A stretch of DNA of 64,000 nt, from assembly GCA_022661535.1 (NCBI GenBank), contig JAKULF010000014.1, positions 1-64,000 of the forward strand. The letters are read 5' to 3'. Below, piece after piece: positions 1 to 13,346 of this stretch. A model generated the notes under the pieces. That model was not told the origin of the DNA and did no database searches. It saw nothing but the letters and a program-made list of their open reading frames with translations. The stretch's first letter is position 1. Each line of letters starts with the position of its first letter. The stretch comes from Eutypa lata. Taxonomy: Eukaryota; Ascomycota; Sordariomycetes; Xylariales; Diatrypaceae. Both the position numbers and the translations under genes were made by a program.

Positions 1-4
1 TTTT

Positions 5-263
5 TGTTACGGATCGTAAAAACGCGTATACAAATGCTTTTTTATAAAATGAAAATATTAAATTAAAAAAAAAAAAAAAACAAAAAAAAAGGTTTATAAT
101 AAAAGGTTAACTTTAAATAAATAAAGCAAATACCTTATTATCACTTAACTTCTTAACAACTTATTATTCCCTTAGGTTATATTTACTTATTATTTATTTA
201 TATATTGTATATATAATTTATTATTATTTTAATTTTATTATTACTTAGTTACGTATCGTAACA
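5..263 (+). repeat. 5' LTR of the left-edge element
   Basis: This 259-bp repeat has the same length as the copy at 1847-2105. It starts TGTTACGGATCGTAA and ends CGTATCGTAACA, so its two ends are themselves an imperfect inverted repeat. The differences from its partner that I checked are mostly transitions (for example CGG here against TAA there at bases 6-8 of the LTR). Each copy is the less mutated one in some stretches. Confidence 0.85.
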
Positions 264-1846
264 TTATCTTTCCGTTAAAAAAAGCTTCGTTTTGAAGATT
301 ATATATTTTATACGACTTTATTTTTTTACTTAACTGTTAAATTAATTGTAAATATTAACTTTGTAAAAGTTTTCTTGTCGAAATATAAGTAATTTAATCG
401 TAAATGTTCGAATACGTATCGAATTCGTTATTAAAATACGAAGTAAATACAATAATTCTTTTTATAAATGTTACGATATACGGATCGTAAAGGTAATTAT
501 TAAAAAGGTGATTTTCGCCGCAACGAATATATAATTTATTATTTATTTATTTTTTACGTTGTTTTTTGGTAATAAATTAAGCAATTCGTTTATTAATAAC
601 AGTTTGGTTATTTTCGTTTTTGAGTTTAACCTTAATTTTAACTTCGGCTTTTAATAGCTTAATTAAGTTAAAAGCAAGTTAATCCAAAATATTAATATCG
701 TGAATTATATTAAGGCTAATATTCATTTAATTGGATTTAATAAGTTAATAATTATTAGTTGTTAAAAAGGTAACTTCGTAAGTAAGCTTGTAAAGTAATT
801 CGACGAAGGTATCGTAATCGAATAATAACTTTTCGTTCGTTTCTTTATAATTTAAGCGTTTTTGTAAAGAATTAAAGAAATTATAACGAAAGTTCGTAAT
901 TTAAAAGTTATTAAGTAAGTTAATAGCTTTATTTATAAGTTAAGTTTAATACTTTTATTCGAAAAGAAACTTAATAAAGATTTTATCACTTTGTTTTAAG
1001 TAACGAAGCTTCTTAATAGCTTATTAACGCTTTAAAAGGTTATAATATAAGCGTTTTAAAGCTTTAATGATTTTATTATAATCGAATGTTTACGTTTTGA
1101 GCGTATAATAAAGTAAAAAGTTTATTACGAATTTAATAAAAAAGTTTAAACGGTTATAAACGTATTAAAATTAACTTTTTGTATTATTAATAACAACTTT
1201 ATTTACATTAAGTTTTTCTTTTATTATAAATAATTAAATATTAAGGTTTTTTTTAAAATCGATAAGCTTTTTAACGTTAAGTAAAACTACTTTTCTTTAA
1301 GATAACTTTAATAAAATTATTATTAAGGTTTTATTTTAAGCTTTTAAGGCTTATACTTATATATTAAATTAATAATTTAATTTATTACGAACTTATTATA
1401 TAATAGTAAAAATAATTATTTAAACTTTTTAAACAATAATAAAAGTTATATTATTAATGTTTATTAATAATAAAAAAGTTGTTATTGTTTAGTTTCGGTA
1501 TATTACAAAAGCAAAAGGTAAAGTGAATATTATAAAAATAAAGATAACTATATGTACGTATTAAAAATTTATTAAAGCCGTATCGAGCTTAAAAGTATAA
1601 TATTTACATCGTAATAAGTATTTGGTATTAATAAATGTATCGTTATTACGTAATCGATAAAGAAGGTATTATAAAAGCAAAAAGAAAAAAAAAAAAGTAA
1701 TTTAGTTAAAAGATATTTTTAGTAAATATGAACTTATAAAAAGTAAATGTAATAAATAAATAAATGTACGTATTTTTTAAGAATTTTTGGTTGCTTTATA
1801 CGATGTAAAAGATGTTTATTTATATAAATAAAAAAATTTAATATTA

Positions 1847-2105
1847 TGTTATAAATCGTAAAAACGCGTATACGAATATTTCTTTATAAAGTAAAAATAT
1901 TAAATTAAAAAAAGAAAAAAAGCAAAAGGAAAGATTTATAATAAAAGGTTAGTTTTAAATAAATAAAGCAAATATTTTATTATTACTTAACTTTTTAATA
2001 ATTTATTATTCCTTTAAGTTATATTTACTTATTATTTATTTATATATTGTATATATAACCTATTATTGTTTTAATTTCATTGTTGCTTAGTTACGTATCG
2101 TAATA
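1847..2105 (+). repeat. 3' LTR of the left-edge element
   Basis: This is the direct copy of 5-263. It starts TGTTATAAATCGTAA and ends CGTATCGTAATA, where the terminal CA has become TA. In its second half it keeps C and G that the 5' copy has lost (for example TAACC against TAATT), so mutation struck the two LTRs independently. Confidence 0.85.
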
Positions 2106-5100
2106 TTTTTAATACGTATTTTTATTTATTATTATTAATTTTAAATTTAAATATATTAAAAATTTATAATAAAAACCTTTATTTTTTTATATTAATTATT
2201 ATAAAAGTTTTTTTATTTAATAACTTTAAAATATTATAATTTAAATAATTATTTTTTTTATATTATATTTTATTAAAAAATATTTTAAATAAAAACTTTT
2301 TAATAATTAAAATATATAAAATTAATAAATTTAAACGAAATTTATTAAACTTAATTAATTATTATATAATAATATTAATAATTAAAATATAAATAAAACT
2401 TATTTTAATATTAATAATAAAATAACATTATTTAATACTTTTAATCGTTTTTTTAATTAAATCGTTAAAGTTATTAATAATATTAATATTTAAATCGTTA
2501 TTTTATAATAATTAATTCTTCGTATTACTTATAAAATATATTTAAAAAATCATTACTTAATAAACGATAATCGTAACGTTTAAAATGCTTTTTCGCATAA
2601 TTTCTTTAACATTTTCTTCGTTTTTAACGCTTTTTTATTTAATAAAAATTAAAGTTATAACGTTTTTTAACTTAATTTATTAATATATAATATTAAAAGT
2701 TAATTTATTATATTATTTAAATAACTTTTTTAATACGTTTCGTTTTATAAAAATAATAATTAAAAAAATAAAACTTTTATATATATTTTTAAATTTAATA
2801 AAAACTATTAAATCGTTAAATTTAATTAAATAATCGTAATTATTATAATCGTTATTATTATTAATAACTTTACTTTTATTTTTATTTTTACTTTTATTAT
2901 TATTATTTTTTCGTTTTTCGTTTTTATAATATTAAAATATATATTTATATTTATTTTAATTAAAATAAAAAAGCTCTTTTTTATCGTTTATAAAAAACTT
3001 ATTAAATCGATTTTTCTTTTATAAATTCGATTTTTTTATTTCTTTATTATTATTACTTTTTTAATTATATAACTTCGTATTTTTATATAATTTATTAATA
3101 TTTTTTATTCGATTTTAAAATTTAATATTAAAATCTTTAATAAATTTATAAATAAAATAATTAATTATTCGTAATATAAAGCTTATAATTTTATATTAAT
3201 TAACTTTATTTCTTTTATATATTTTTAAAATTATATAATAAAAATAAAAAAGTTTCTTTTATTATATTTAAAATTATAAAAGTTATTTTAAATGCTTTAT
3301 TAACGTATTATATTAATTATTAAAAAAATAAATTATAAGATTTTTAACATTTTAATTTTCGAAATTATATTCGTAATTAATTATTAAAAATATTATTTAT
3401 AAGTTTTTATAATAACTTTTATAAGCTTAACTTTAACGAATTTAAATAACTTTATATTTTTTTTATAATTAATTTTTTTTAAAATAAAACTTAAAACATT
3501 TTATTAAAATTCTTAATTATTAAAACCTTTAAAATAATTTTTCTTTTTAACTTTAAAAGAAAACTTCTTTTATTTTTTTAAAATCCTTTTCGATAAATCT
3601 TTATAATCTTTTATTCGTTTTTAAAGATTTAAAAAAATAAACTTTTTAAATATTATAATTAAAATTACTTAAATTTAAATTATTTAAGTTTAAATTATTA
3701 AAACTTATACTTTATATACTTTTATATCGTTTATTAAGTTTATTTATTTATCGATTTTTTTTATAATAATATAAAAAAAAATATAATTTCTTTATTTATT
3801 TAATTTCGTTATTTTAATATTAATTAAATTATAATAACTTTTTAATAAAATAATTATTAACGAAGTTTTAAATTATTATTTATACATATTATAATAAAGA
3901 TTTATAAAATATAATTATTTAAATTATAAAAAATATAAAAATTTAAAATAAACTTAATATATAATTTAATTTATTATAAAATTAATATTATAAAAAAAAA
4001 TATTTATATATTTAAACGAAAAAAAAAATAATTTATTTATTTATTTTACATTAAATATTTAAATAAACTTTATAATTAAAACTTTAATAAAGTAAATATT
4101 AAACTTAATTTTATTTTAAATAATACGTTTTTATATTTAATATTATAACGTTAAAATATTACGAAATAAATAAATTTATATTTATTAATAATTATGCATT
4201 TATTAATATTTACGCTTATTTTATATAAATTTTATTAAATATTAATTATACATTTATTTATTATTAAAATATAACGTTTATACGTTTATTTTATATTAAC
4301 TTATTAATTACGTAATTAAAATTAATTTTAACGTTATAGTTATTTATATATAAACTTAAATTTTATATTTATATATTTTTAAATTACTTTATAATAACGT
4401 TTATATCGTTTTAATATTAATTTATTATTTTTTATTATTAAATTTTTATTATTAATATAATTTATTTTTTAATTTAAACTTTTTTTATAAAGTTATATAT
4501 AATGCGATTTATATTATTCATTATTATAAAAAGCTTATTAAATTTACGATAATTTATAAATATTAATAAAAAAAAAATTATATATTTAATTTTAATAAAA
4601 AAAAGATTTAATATAATAACGTTAAAAAATTAACTTAAATAATTAATTTATTTATAAAATTTTATAACTTTTTTATTATTAAAATAAAATTATTTAAATA
4701 AATAAAAAAATCGTTTAATTATCGAAATTTCGATAAAATTAAAAAAATAAAATATTAAGTTATAACTTAATTTAATAAGAAAAAAAAAATAAGTGTCGTC
4801 GATAACGTAATCGTTATAATTTTCGATAATATTAAAAATTTATTTATTTTTCGTTATTATTAATATTAATTCTTTTTATAAATCTTTTAAATTAAAATTA
4901 ATAAAGTATTATTATAAATAATATATTTATTTTCGTATAAATCTTTTAATTATTAATTTATAAAACCGAAATTATTATTATATTAAAATATATAAATAAA
5001 TATTAATCTTAAATAATTTTCGAAAAATAAAATATTTATTATTATTTAAAAAAGTTTACATTAATTTAATTATAAACTCGAATTATATATTAATTTTTAT

Positions 5101-7393
5101 ACCTTAAATATTACACGTAATATTTTAAAACACTTTTAATATTTAATTTTTTATTATTATTATAAACCGTTATTAAAGCACTTTATTTATTAAGACTTTT
5201 TTAATAATAATATATAATATTATTAATTAATTTTATTTTATTTATAATTATCGTTTTAATTAATTTCGTTTTCGTTTATATTTATATAATTATTTTAATT
5301 ATAATTATAATTAAAAAAAAACTTATATTTAAAAAACGTTATTAATTATAATATTAATTTATCGTTAAATAATATAATTATTTATTTATATAAAAATTTA
5401 TTAAAATATTTTAATTAATTAAAAAACGCTTTAATAATTATTTAAAATTAAAATAAATCGTATTTAATTATAATTAAAAATATATAAAGTATAAAAAAAA
5501 CTTATATTAATTATCGTTATTATATAATTAAATTATTATTTTTAAAATAATTAAATCGTTTATTAATAATTATTTAATAATAAATAAATAATTCGCTTTT
5601 ATAATTTTAATTAATATATTTATTAATAATATTATTATTATTTAATTTTTAAAATAATTATATAAATAATTATAAATCTATTAAAATAACGTATTTATTA
5701 TAATAAATAACGTTAATATTAAAATTAAAAAATAAAATTAAAAAGTAATTAAACGTTAAAGCGTTTTTTTTAATAAACGTTTTAATATTTTTATTAATAA
5801 CTTTAAAAATAAAAACTTTTATATCGTTAAAAATATTAACGTTTTATATTTTAAATTTAACTTTAATTTTAAAAATACTTTTTTCGTTATTAACGTTATT
5901 ATTTAATATTAAATAAATTATTATAATTATTTTTTATATTTTTTATTATATCGAAATAAAATAAAATAAAATAAAAACGTTAAAACGTTTTTTATTAATA
6001 TTATTATATTATTAAATTATATTTTAATTATTTTTAATTATTTTCGAAATAAATTAACGATTTTTTTAAATTTATAATTTTATATATATTTATTTTTTTT
6101 AATATTCTTTTAATTAAATATTTTTTTAATAATATATTATTAATTAAGTTTTTTAAAAAAGTTTATAAAAATATATATATTAATATTAATTAAAAAGCTT
6201 TTAATTTTAATTATATATTAATATAATTTTTATTAAAAAATTAAAATAATAAAATAAAATAAATATTAATTATAATTATTATATTTATATTATTAATAAA
6301 TAATTTTCGTAATATAATATAATATATTAAATATATTTTTTAAAATTATTTATTATAATTATAATTTTATTAAATTAATATTTATTAATTATATTTAAAC
6401 GTATATAATTTATTATTATTAATATAATTAAAAATATAAAAGTAATTATAATAAATTATTTAAGTTTAATTTTTAATTATAATAATTATATTATTATTTA
6501 ATAATATATATTATAAAAATATATTTTATAATATATTAAAAAAAATATAAATTAAAACGTTATATATTATTATTATTTAAATTTAAATAACGTAAATTTA
6601 TTTATATTAAAAATATTATTTATTAATAAAAGTTTATTTAATTTTTATAATATTAATTAAATATAACGTTTATTATTATTAAAATATATTTAAAATATTT
6701 TTAATAACTTTTATAATATTACGATATTATTAAATTTAATTAATTATTTTATTTTAAATATTTTTTATTTTTTATATAATATTCGTAAATTTAAAATATA
6801 ACTTTTTAAAATTAATTATAAATTAAATAAATATTTAACGTTTAAAATATATATTATTAATTTATAATATTAAAATAAAATATTATTTATTTAAATATTT
6901 AAATATTTACTTTTATTTTATTAATGCGATAAAGTAAATATTACATTAAAATTATTATATTTAATATTATTTTATAATTTATTAATTAATTATAATTAAA
7001 AATAAATTTATATATTAATAAATCGTAAAATATATAATATTAATATTAATAATTTTTAACTTTATAATTTATTTATTTTTATTACGTATTAATTATATTA
7101 TTATTTATAAATAATATTTTCGATTTAATTATTATTATTATTATTAAACGATTTTAAATTTTATAAATTAAAAATAATTTATTTAAATAATTTTTATATT
7201 AATTAACGTTTTATTTATTTTAAAGTTTTACGTATTAAAAAAAAATATTATAAATTAATATTAAAATTTATTATAATTAATATAAAGCTTTATTAAATTT
7301 ATAATAAACTTTTTTAAAAATTTATAATAATTTTTTTATTATTTATTTATAATTAATAAATTAATTATTATTATCGTTATTTAAATATTAAAA
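2106..7393. repeat. AT-rich block, RIP-degraded repeats
   Basis: There are about 5.3 kb with almost no G or C and no open reading frame worth reporting on either strand. The few C bases are mostly in CG or CT. This is what RIP leaves of dispersed repeats. Its right part should be the body of the element whose terminal repeat is at 7394-8637, because the outer end of that repeat points right. I recognise no protein domain. Confidence 0.75.
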
Positions 7394-8637
7394 CTTTATC
7401 GATCGTTACGATATAAAAAAATACGACCTTTTATAAACTTTAAGAACTTTTTTTTAATTTTTAAAATCGATAAAATTTTACTTTATAAATTATAACTTAT
7501 TATATTAAATTTAAAAAATTTAATCGAAAGATTTATTTAAAATTAAAAGTAATTAATAATAATAAAGTTATTTAAATTACCGTAATATTTACTTTTACTT
7601 ATAAACTTTATAATAAATTATATATTACGATAATTTAAATATTTAAAATATTTAAAAAATTTAAATTACGAAATTTAAATTTTTTTATTTTTTCTTTAAA
7701 CTTTAAACTTTAAGCTTTATAAATTTATTATTACGTATTATGGATTTTATAAATTTAACCATTACATTATAAGCTTTTTACATTAATTATTATATATAAA
7801 TCTTTTATTTAATTTTATATATATACTTAATTCTGCGCTCGTACGCAAGTTTAGCCGACCTATAGCCGAGCTAGCTGGTTAAAGCTGCACCACCTAGCTG
7901 CACTACCTAGCTGCACCACCTTAGAAATCCCTAAGTGGTTAAAGCTTTAGGGCTGTAATTTTTAGGTCTGTAAGTCCGAAAGGTGGCTAGTAAGTGGCTA
8001 GAAGGTCTGTAGGCTATAGGTCTACGGGTCTGTAAGCCACCTTCGTACAGCTGTTACAGCCACTTATATACAGCTGTAGGTCAGCTGTAGGGTAGGTCTG
8101 TAGGCCACCTAACTAGCTGCTGCCACCTACAGCTTTTAGACCTACAGCTGCTACAGTCACTTACAGCTGCTACAGCTACTTATATACAGCTGTAGGTCAG
8201 CTGTAGGTCTAAAAGCTGTAGGGCTGTAGGTTGTAGGGTAGGTCTGCAAGCTACCTAGCTGCTGCCACCGTACAGCTGCTACAGCCACCTACAGCTGTAG
8301 GTCTACAGGCTGTAGGTCTGTAGGTCTAAAAGCTACAGGGTGGGTCTGTAGGTCTGTAGGTCTAAAAGCTGTAGGGTAGATCTGTAGGTTGTAGGTGGTC
8401 AAAGCTAGGTAGCCCATAAAACCTGAAGGATGCACCCAATAAAAGTGCTGAATCTTTTTTAGGACCAATCAAAAGACTAGCGCCAATTAGCGTTGAATTA
8501 GCTCGGCACTAGGTCCTTATCAACCCAAAATCGACCAATCGCAGAAGGGTATTCTTATCAATATCCGTTATTCGTGCCAACTTTGTTTTTACTCCGAATT
8601 TTACGATTAATTTCGAAAAACGTTAAAATAAAAGATC
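7394..8637 (-). repeat. Long terminal inverted repeat, copy A (partly unmutated)
   Basis: This matches the reverse complement of 60077-61390 over about 1.25 kb, and RIP-converted counterparts lie at 14510-15960 and 18180-19874. The outer end, near 8637, carries the shared motif GAAAAACGTTAAAATAAAAG. The inner end, near 7394, carries CGTTACGATATAAAAAAATA. The inner 450 bp and the DNA beyond the outer end are strongly AT-mutated, but about 7840-8600 keeps normal composition. The recognisable marker in the middle is AACCTGAAGGATG followed by GCTGAATCTTTTTTAGGACC. The segment is non-coding. Confidence 0.75.
7962..8400. repeat. GTCTGTAG / CTACAGAC minisatellite, intact
   Basis: Degenerate tandem and interspersed copies of the 8-mer GTCTGTAG and its complement CTACAGAC, mixed with GCTGTAG and ACAGCTG variants, fill this stretch. 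The same words fill 60345-60840 in inverted orientation, and a clean short array lies at 14081-14152. G and C are retained here although the sequence is repetitive and flanked by RIP-saturated DNA. Confidence 0.8.
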
Positions 8638-10895
8638 CTTTAAATTTAATTATTAAATTATTATTATTTAATTATTATAATTAATTTAAAATATAAATAA
8701 CTTTAAATATAATAACTTTAAAAATAATAATTAAAAATATAAATAAATATAATAAATAAATAATAATAATATATATTACTTTAATTTTTAATTCGTTATA
8801 ACTTTAAATATTAATATTTTATTAAAATTTCGATTAATTAAAAAATAAAAATAAAATTCGAATTATAACGATTTAAGTTTATTTAATAATTTTCGAATTT
8901 AAAAATGTTTATAATTTATATTTATTTTATAAAATAATTCGTAATAAAATAAAATTAAATTTAATAAATTCGAAACTTTTATTATAAAAAGAATAAAAGT
9001 TAATATATATATAAAAGATTTTATAATTTAATTAATTATTTTATAAAATAATATCGAAACGTTTTTTAATTAATATATTATTATTATTATTTTAATTATT
9101 TTATAAAAAGTTATTTAAAAATAAAATTATATAAAAAAAACTTAAAAAGTTATAATTTATTAATTAAAATAATAATAATAATATATTAATTTAAAAAGCA
9201 TTTAAATAAAAATATTAAATATAATAAAAAAAATTATTTTTTATTTAAAAATAAAAACCTTTTTAAAGTTATATAAATATATATATATATATATATATTT
9301 ATAAATAATATTTAATTTTAAATTTAATCGTATATATTATTAAATAAAATTAAGCTTTTTTTCGTTAACTTTTAATTTTTATAAATTATCTTTTCGTATT
9401 AAATTTAATAAATATATTTAATACGAAATTATTAATTATAACGTAATTATATCGTTATAATTATAATGACGTAATTACTTTATAAAAAAACATTTAAATA
9501 ATAAAATAAAATATATAATATTTATTAATTTAAAATTTATAATAACTTTAATTATAAAAATTATTTAAATATTATAACGTAATTAACGATATAATACTTT
9601 ATTATAAAAGCTTATATTTATAATATATTATTAAAGTAATATATAAAATAATTCGTATAATAAATTAATTAAAATTAAATATAAATAATTAATAATTTAT
9701 ATTAAAAAGTTTTTTATATATAATAAACGAAAATTAATAATTATATTAAATATTATATAATTAAAAATAAGTTATTATAAATTTAATAAAAGCTTTTAAT
9801 ATATTATGTATTTTTATATATATAAAAAAGTTTTTTTAATATTAAATTAAATATTAAATATTTTAAATTAAATTTATATATTTTAATATTATTAAATATA
9901 AAATATTATTAAATTTTATATTAAATTATAATATATTTTTAATTTAAATCGTTATATAATTTAATAAATATAATATATAAATTTAAATAAATTAATTATA
10001 ATTTAATATTATTATAATAATTTAATTATTAATTAATAAAACATTATATATAAATTATTATATATAAATTAATATAATATTATTTATATAATATAATTAA
10101 AATATAACGTTTTTATATATCTTTATATAATAAAACAATATACGTAATATTTAAAATATTTATTATTTCGTTATGTTTTTTTTAATTAAATAAAATAATA
10201 AAATAAAAAAAAATTAAATTATTATATTTTAAATATTTATTATTAAATTATAAATTCTTTTATTTATAATAATAAAAGTTTATATTTAATAAATATAAAA
10301 ATAATTTATAAAAAAATATTATAAAAAATATTATAATATTTAATAAATTTTAATTTTAATTTTATTTAAAAGATTTAAAAGTTTATAATTTATTTAATTA
10401 AAATTATACATTAAAAATTAATATATATAATTATATAAAGAAATTTTTTAAATGTAATTAAAACGTTAAAATAAAATATAATTATAATATTAATTTAAAA
10501 AGATTTAAAATAAAATTATAATATTTATAAATAAAACTTTTTTAATAAAAGTTATATTATATTAAATAATATAAATAATTTTTATTTAATTTATTTTTTA
10601 TTATTTATAAAATTTAATATTAAAATTATTTATTATAAATTTATACATTTTAAATATTATTTAAATTAATAAAAATTAATGGATTTTTTTTATATAAATT
10701 TAACTTTATTTAATATTATTATAAATAAAAAATTTATATTTAAACTTTTTTTATTATTTATATATATAAAACTTAATTAATATAATATTTAATAATTATT
10801 TATTTTTATTTTTTTAATATTTATATATAAAAATACTTATTTATTATTTTTTAAAAGTTATAATTTCATTATACTTTTAATTATATCTTTTATAT
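8638..10895. repeat. AT-rich block, RIP-degraded repeats
   Basis: About 2.2 kb of near-pure A/T with no reading frame. A stretch near 8910-8990 (containing AAAATAATTCGTAATAAA) matches the reverse complement of 14400-14520, just outside the long-TIR element. Both elements therefore sit beside related sequence. The block ends sharply near 10.9 kb, where ordinary composition begins. Confidence 0.7.
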
Positions 10896-12322
10896 AATGC
10901 TTAAGCTTACATTAAGTATCCTTTTAAGTATCCCACGTTAGTTATTACCAACATGTTATCCGGTTTCTTTTGCTCGTTCCTAAACATTTAAGCCCAACCA
11001 AAATTATATCATCCAACAGGATATCCCATTTCCTTGTTATACCCCTGAGGGAAAGATTCCAATGGCTTGAATAACCTGGCAACTAACACCATAGTCGGCC
11101 TTTATCTGGTTCTCGAGATGAAGATTCAAGTTAAACCAGAAACTTGTATAAAAGGTCTCTATTCCACCATACGTTAAAGGTTCCAGTCCACGGAAAGATA
11201 TTCAACCCTCAAACAGAACCAACCATCATTACATTATATAACTCGCTCTTACCTATCACCAACATAGTTGAGATATACCTATATATACACATCGACAGCA
11301 AACACTGCCAGGACAGCCCTATTATACTCGCAAAGTTTATCCTTCTTTTCAATCCAAGTGGGTAAGCTGTTTCTTACCATGCATTTTATAATACTAACCT
11401 GTCATTAAATTTGCTAAAATGTCAGCTCCATCGCAGACCTGCTCTGGGTACGGCAAGACGAAGCAGTATTTCTGTCGTAATTACGGTGTATGCACGTCGG
11501 AATGCTGCAACTGCAGGTAATCGTTCATAATGCTGGAGGATTAAAGAGGCCCTGTCATTCATTTTGCGATCATGGCTATGAATTGCACGGTTAGGGTTAG
11601 GGACTAGGCAATCAGGGACTATGCAGCCAGGGAATATATGGCTGGGAAATAATGTTGTGGAATAAGGTTGCGGATTTTCTTTCAGACGCTCATTAAGACT
11701 TTTTCATAACTAGGTACCAAGAATGGGATTGATCACCCCCTATTGTGTGTATTCTTTGATATCAACGTTTGTCATGTGACAAGGAACAGCTGTATCTGTT
11801 GGCAGGGACGAGTGCCGTGATGTTGTTGTGTGTAACTACCAACTACAGCTGCGAACCTAAGAGCGGAAGGCCTATCTACCTAGCTACAGGGCACGGACTA
11901 CGTGACCTCCAACAGTATCTATATGTCAGAAGTTCGACAACACAACAGACTGAGAAGAGATGTATAGGGGGACCAGAGGACGTAGATTAATCGCTGACAA
12001 GCTCAAACTCCCTACTACTTAGAGGCCCATGATTTTATATATCTGTCCTGCCTCCCTAACGACCCCTAACCAGGACAAGGGTAGGTTCCAACAGTGTCGG
12101 GCCTCTGACCCTATAAGCACGATTGGGATTATGTCCTGGTGCGCATGCTTAGCTTGTGTAGATACTGAAAAAGATATGTCTCGTGAGATGTGACAACAAA
12201 TGGTGAGAGGCTATAGCCATGCCACATTTGCCTCGTGCGAGGAGATTCCGGGTCAAAAAGCAGCTTACTTTAACCGTCTGTCAGCCTATCTCTAGTCTTG
12301 CGAAGGGATGTCAGATATCCAC
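10896..12322. other. Island DNA without a convincing gene
   Basis: Composition is normal but no open reading frame has a recognisable protein. Frames of 73 codons at 11144-11365 and 11769-11990 look like chance. Two TTAGGG units stand in tandem at 11591-11602. A possible intron (GTAAGC at 11364, CTAAC branch, AG at 11424) can be drawn but does not join convincing exons. The stretch next to 12322 is the downstream region of the SRR1-like gene. Confidence 0.5.
11419..11520 (+). other. Cysteine-rich mini-ORF, 33 codons
   Basis: An ATG frame of 33 codons has six cysteines (residues 8, 19, 25, 29, 30, 32), giving the pattern C-x10-C-x5-C-x3-CC-x-C. The core between the cysteines is rich in Gly, Tyr and Lys. 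There is no signal peptide in the ATG-started frame. If the AG at 11424 is a splice acceptor, the same frame could be the last exon of a small secreted protein, but the upstream frame has no ATG after a TAG near 11267. The density of cysteines is the only reason to list it, and it may be chance. Confidence 0.25.
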
Positions 12323-13345
12323 TTACATGTTGTTGTTGGGGTTGAAAACGGAATTGTGGCCACGAGTAATGACTAGAGCAGGTCGTGCAAAATCCGCAAG
12401 GATCTCTCGGACAGGGGCAGAGATAAATGCAGTGAATACAACTGACTCGTCGTCGACCTCTGCGAAGCCTCCTGCTCCAAATTCCCCCACAACTTCGAAG
12501 CCACTTTCTCCTAAAATCTTCTTTGTCTGCTCGGTATAAACCGGGTCCTGAGCTTTGAGCTGGACGGTGACTCCAGTGTTTTGGTAAATCGCTTCAGCCA
12601 TTGTCAAAGCCATTGCATGCTGTGTCAAGCTGGCTTGAATGTCTTCCGTGTCCCCATCCTGGTTGTCTGGGTCACTCTTGCTTCGCATTGTCCATTCTGT
12701 AGGCCCCATATCACCAAGACCGAAACAAATAACTTTGGTTACTCTTCTCTTATCCAGTAATTGTTGGAACTGCGATTTAAACGCTACGCAGGTGATACTT
12801 TTGTTCCACAGTTGCTTTCTTGCTTCGAAGAGCGATCTGCAATTGTCCAATGTACCATAGAATCTTTGGACAGTCTGGGTTTTCCATTCCAACAAGTAAG
12901 AGCAAAGATATGTTTCCGGAGGACCGTCTGGCTCGACTGTTGTAAGCCGCCAGTACCCTTGAAACTTGACACATGGTCTCCTGTAACAAAAAAGATATAT
13001 AAACCCAGCCATGCATAAAGATTATAAAGGATCATACCATATTGGGTCACGAACCTTATACATCGGGTTCTTTATGCGGACTATGACGCCATCGATACGC
13101 CGCACTGTGAAATGTTCAACGTCAAAAGACCGTGCGAGTTGTGTTTCGATGTTCAACAAGTCTTCCTTCCTCCAGAACTTGGTTCCCGACTCATATAGAT
13201 CCGAGGCACGTTGGCTACTGATTACCCATGCTGAACATCCGTAGTTGAGTTCTGACGAGGGGTCCTGTCCTGAAAGGGGATGTGGATACTTGTTTGACTC
13301 GGTAGAGTCGAGTACATCGTGACTGCTTTTCGCAAGTGATGCCAT
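12323..13345 (-). CDS. SRR1-like domain protein
   Basis: Two exons (13345-13038 and 12980-12323) encode 321 residues. The 57-bp intron has donor GTATGA and acceptor TTACAG, and it joins the split Trp103 to an Arg-Pro-Cys exon start in one frame. Residues 184-193 read TKVICFGLGD, the hallmark core of SRR1-like domains (a hydrophobic strand followed by a glycine turn). It is followed by a helix with HAMALTMAEAIY and later strands ending VVFTAFISAP. SRR1-family proteins in fungi and plants are linked to clock, light and stress regulation, but the biochemical role is unclear. A GTAAGT overlaps the last Met codon (12326-12321), and an AG 49 bases on could give an alternative four-residue ending. 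No lesion is seen. The promoter holds a duplicated segment. Confidence 0.8.
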
Positions 13346-13346
13346 G

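Larger units (their letters stand above)
5..2105. mobile_element. RIP-mutated LTR retrotransposon, non-autonomous or decayed
   Basis: Two directly repeated 259-bp segments (5-263 and 1847-2105) flank a 1,583-bp interior. Each LTR begins TGTTA. The first ends TAACA and the second ends TAATA, the C-to-T form, giving the TG...CA ends typical of LTRs. The base before the first LTR and those after the second are runs of T (1-4 and 2106-2110), which is compatible with a 5-bp target duplication cut by the window edge. The interior is AT-rich and no gag or pol protein can be read. It keeps some CpG, as expected after RIP. The short interior suggests a non-autonomous element, but an internal deletion of a longer one cannot be excluded. 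Confidence 0.85.

Noticed and set aside
11144..11365. 73-codon frame as the first exon of a secreted protein
   Set aside because: No signal-peptide start, and joining it to the next AG gives an 18-codon tail in a frame different from the cysteine-rich one.
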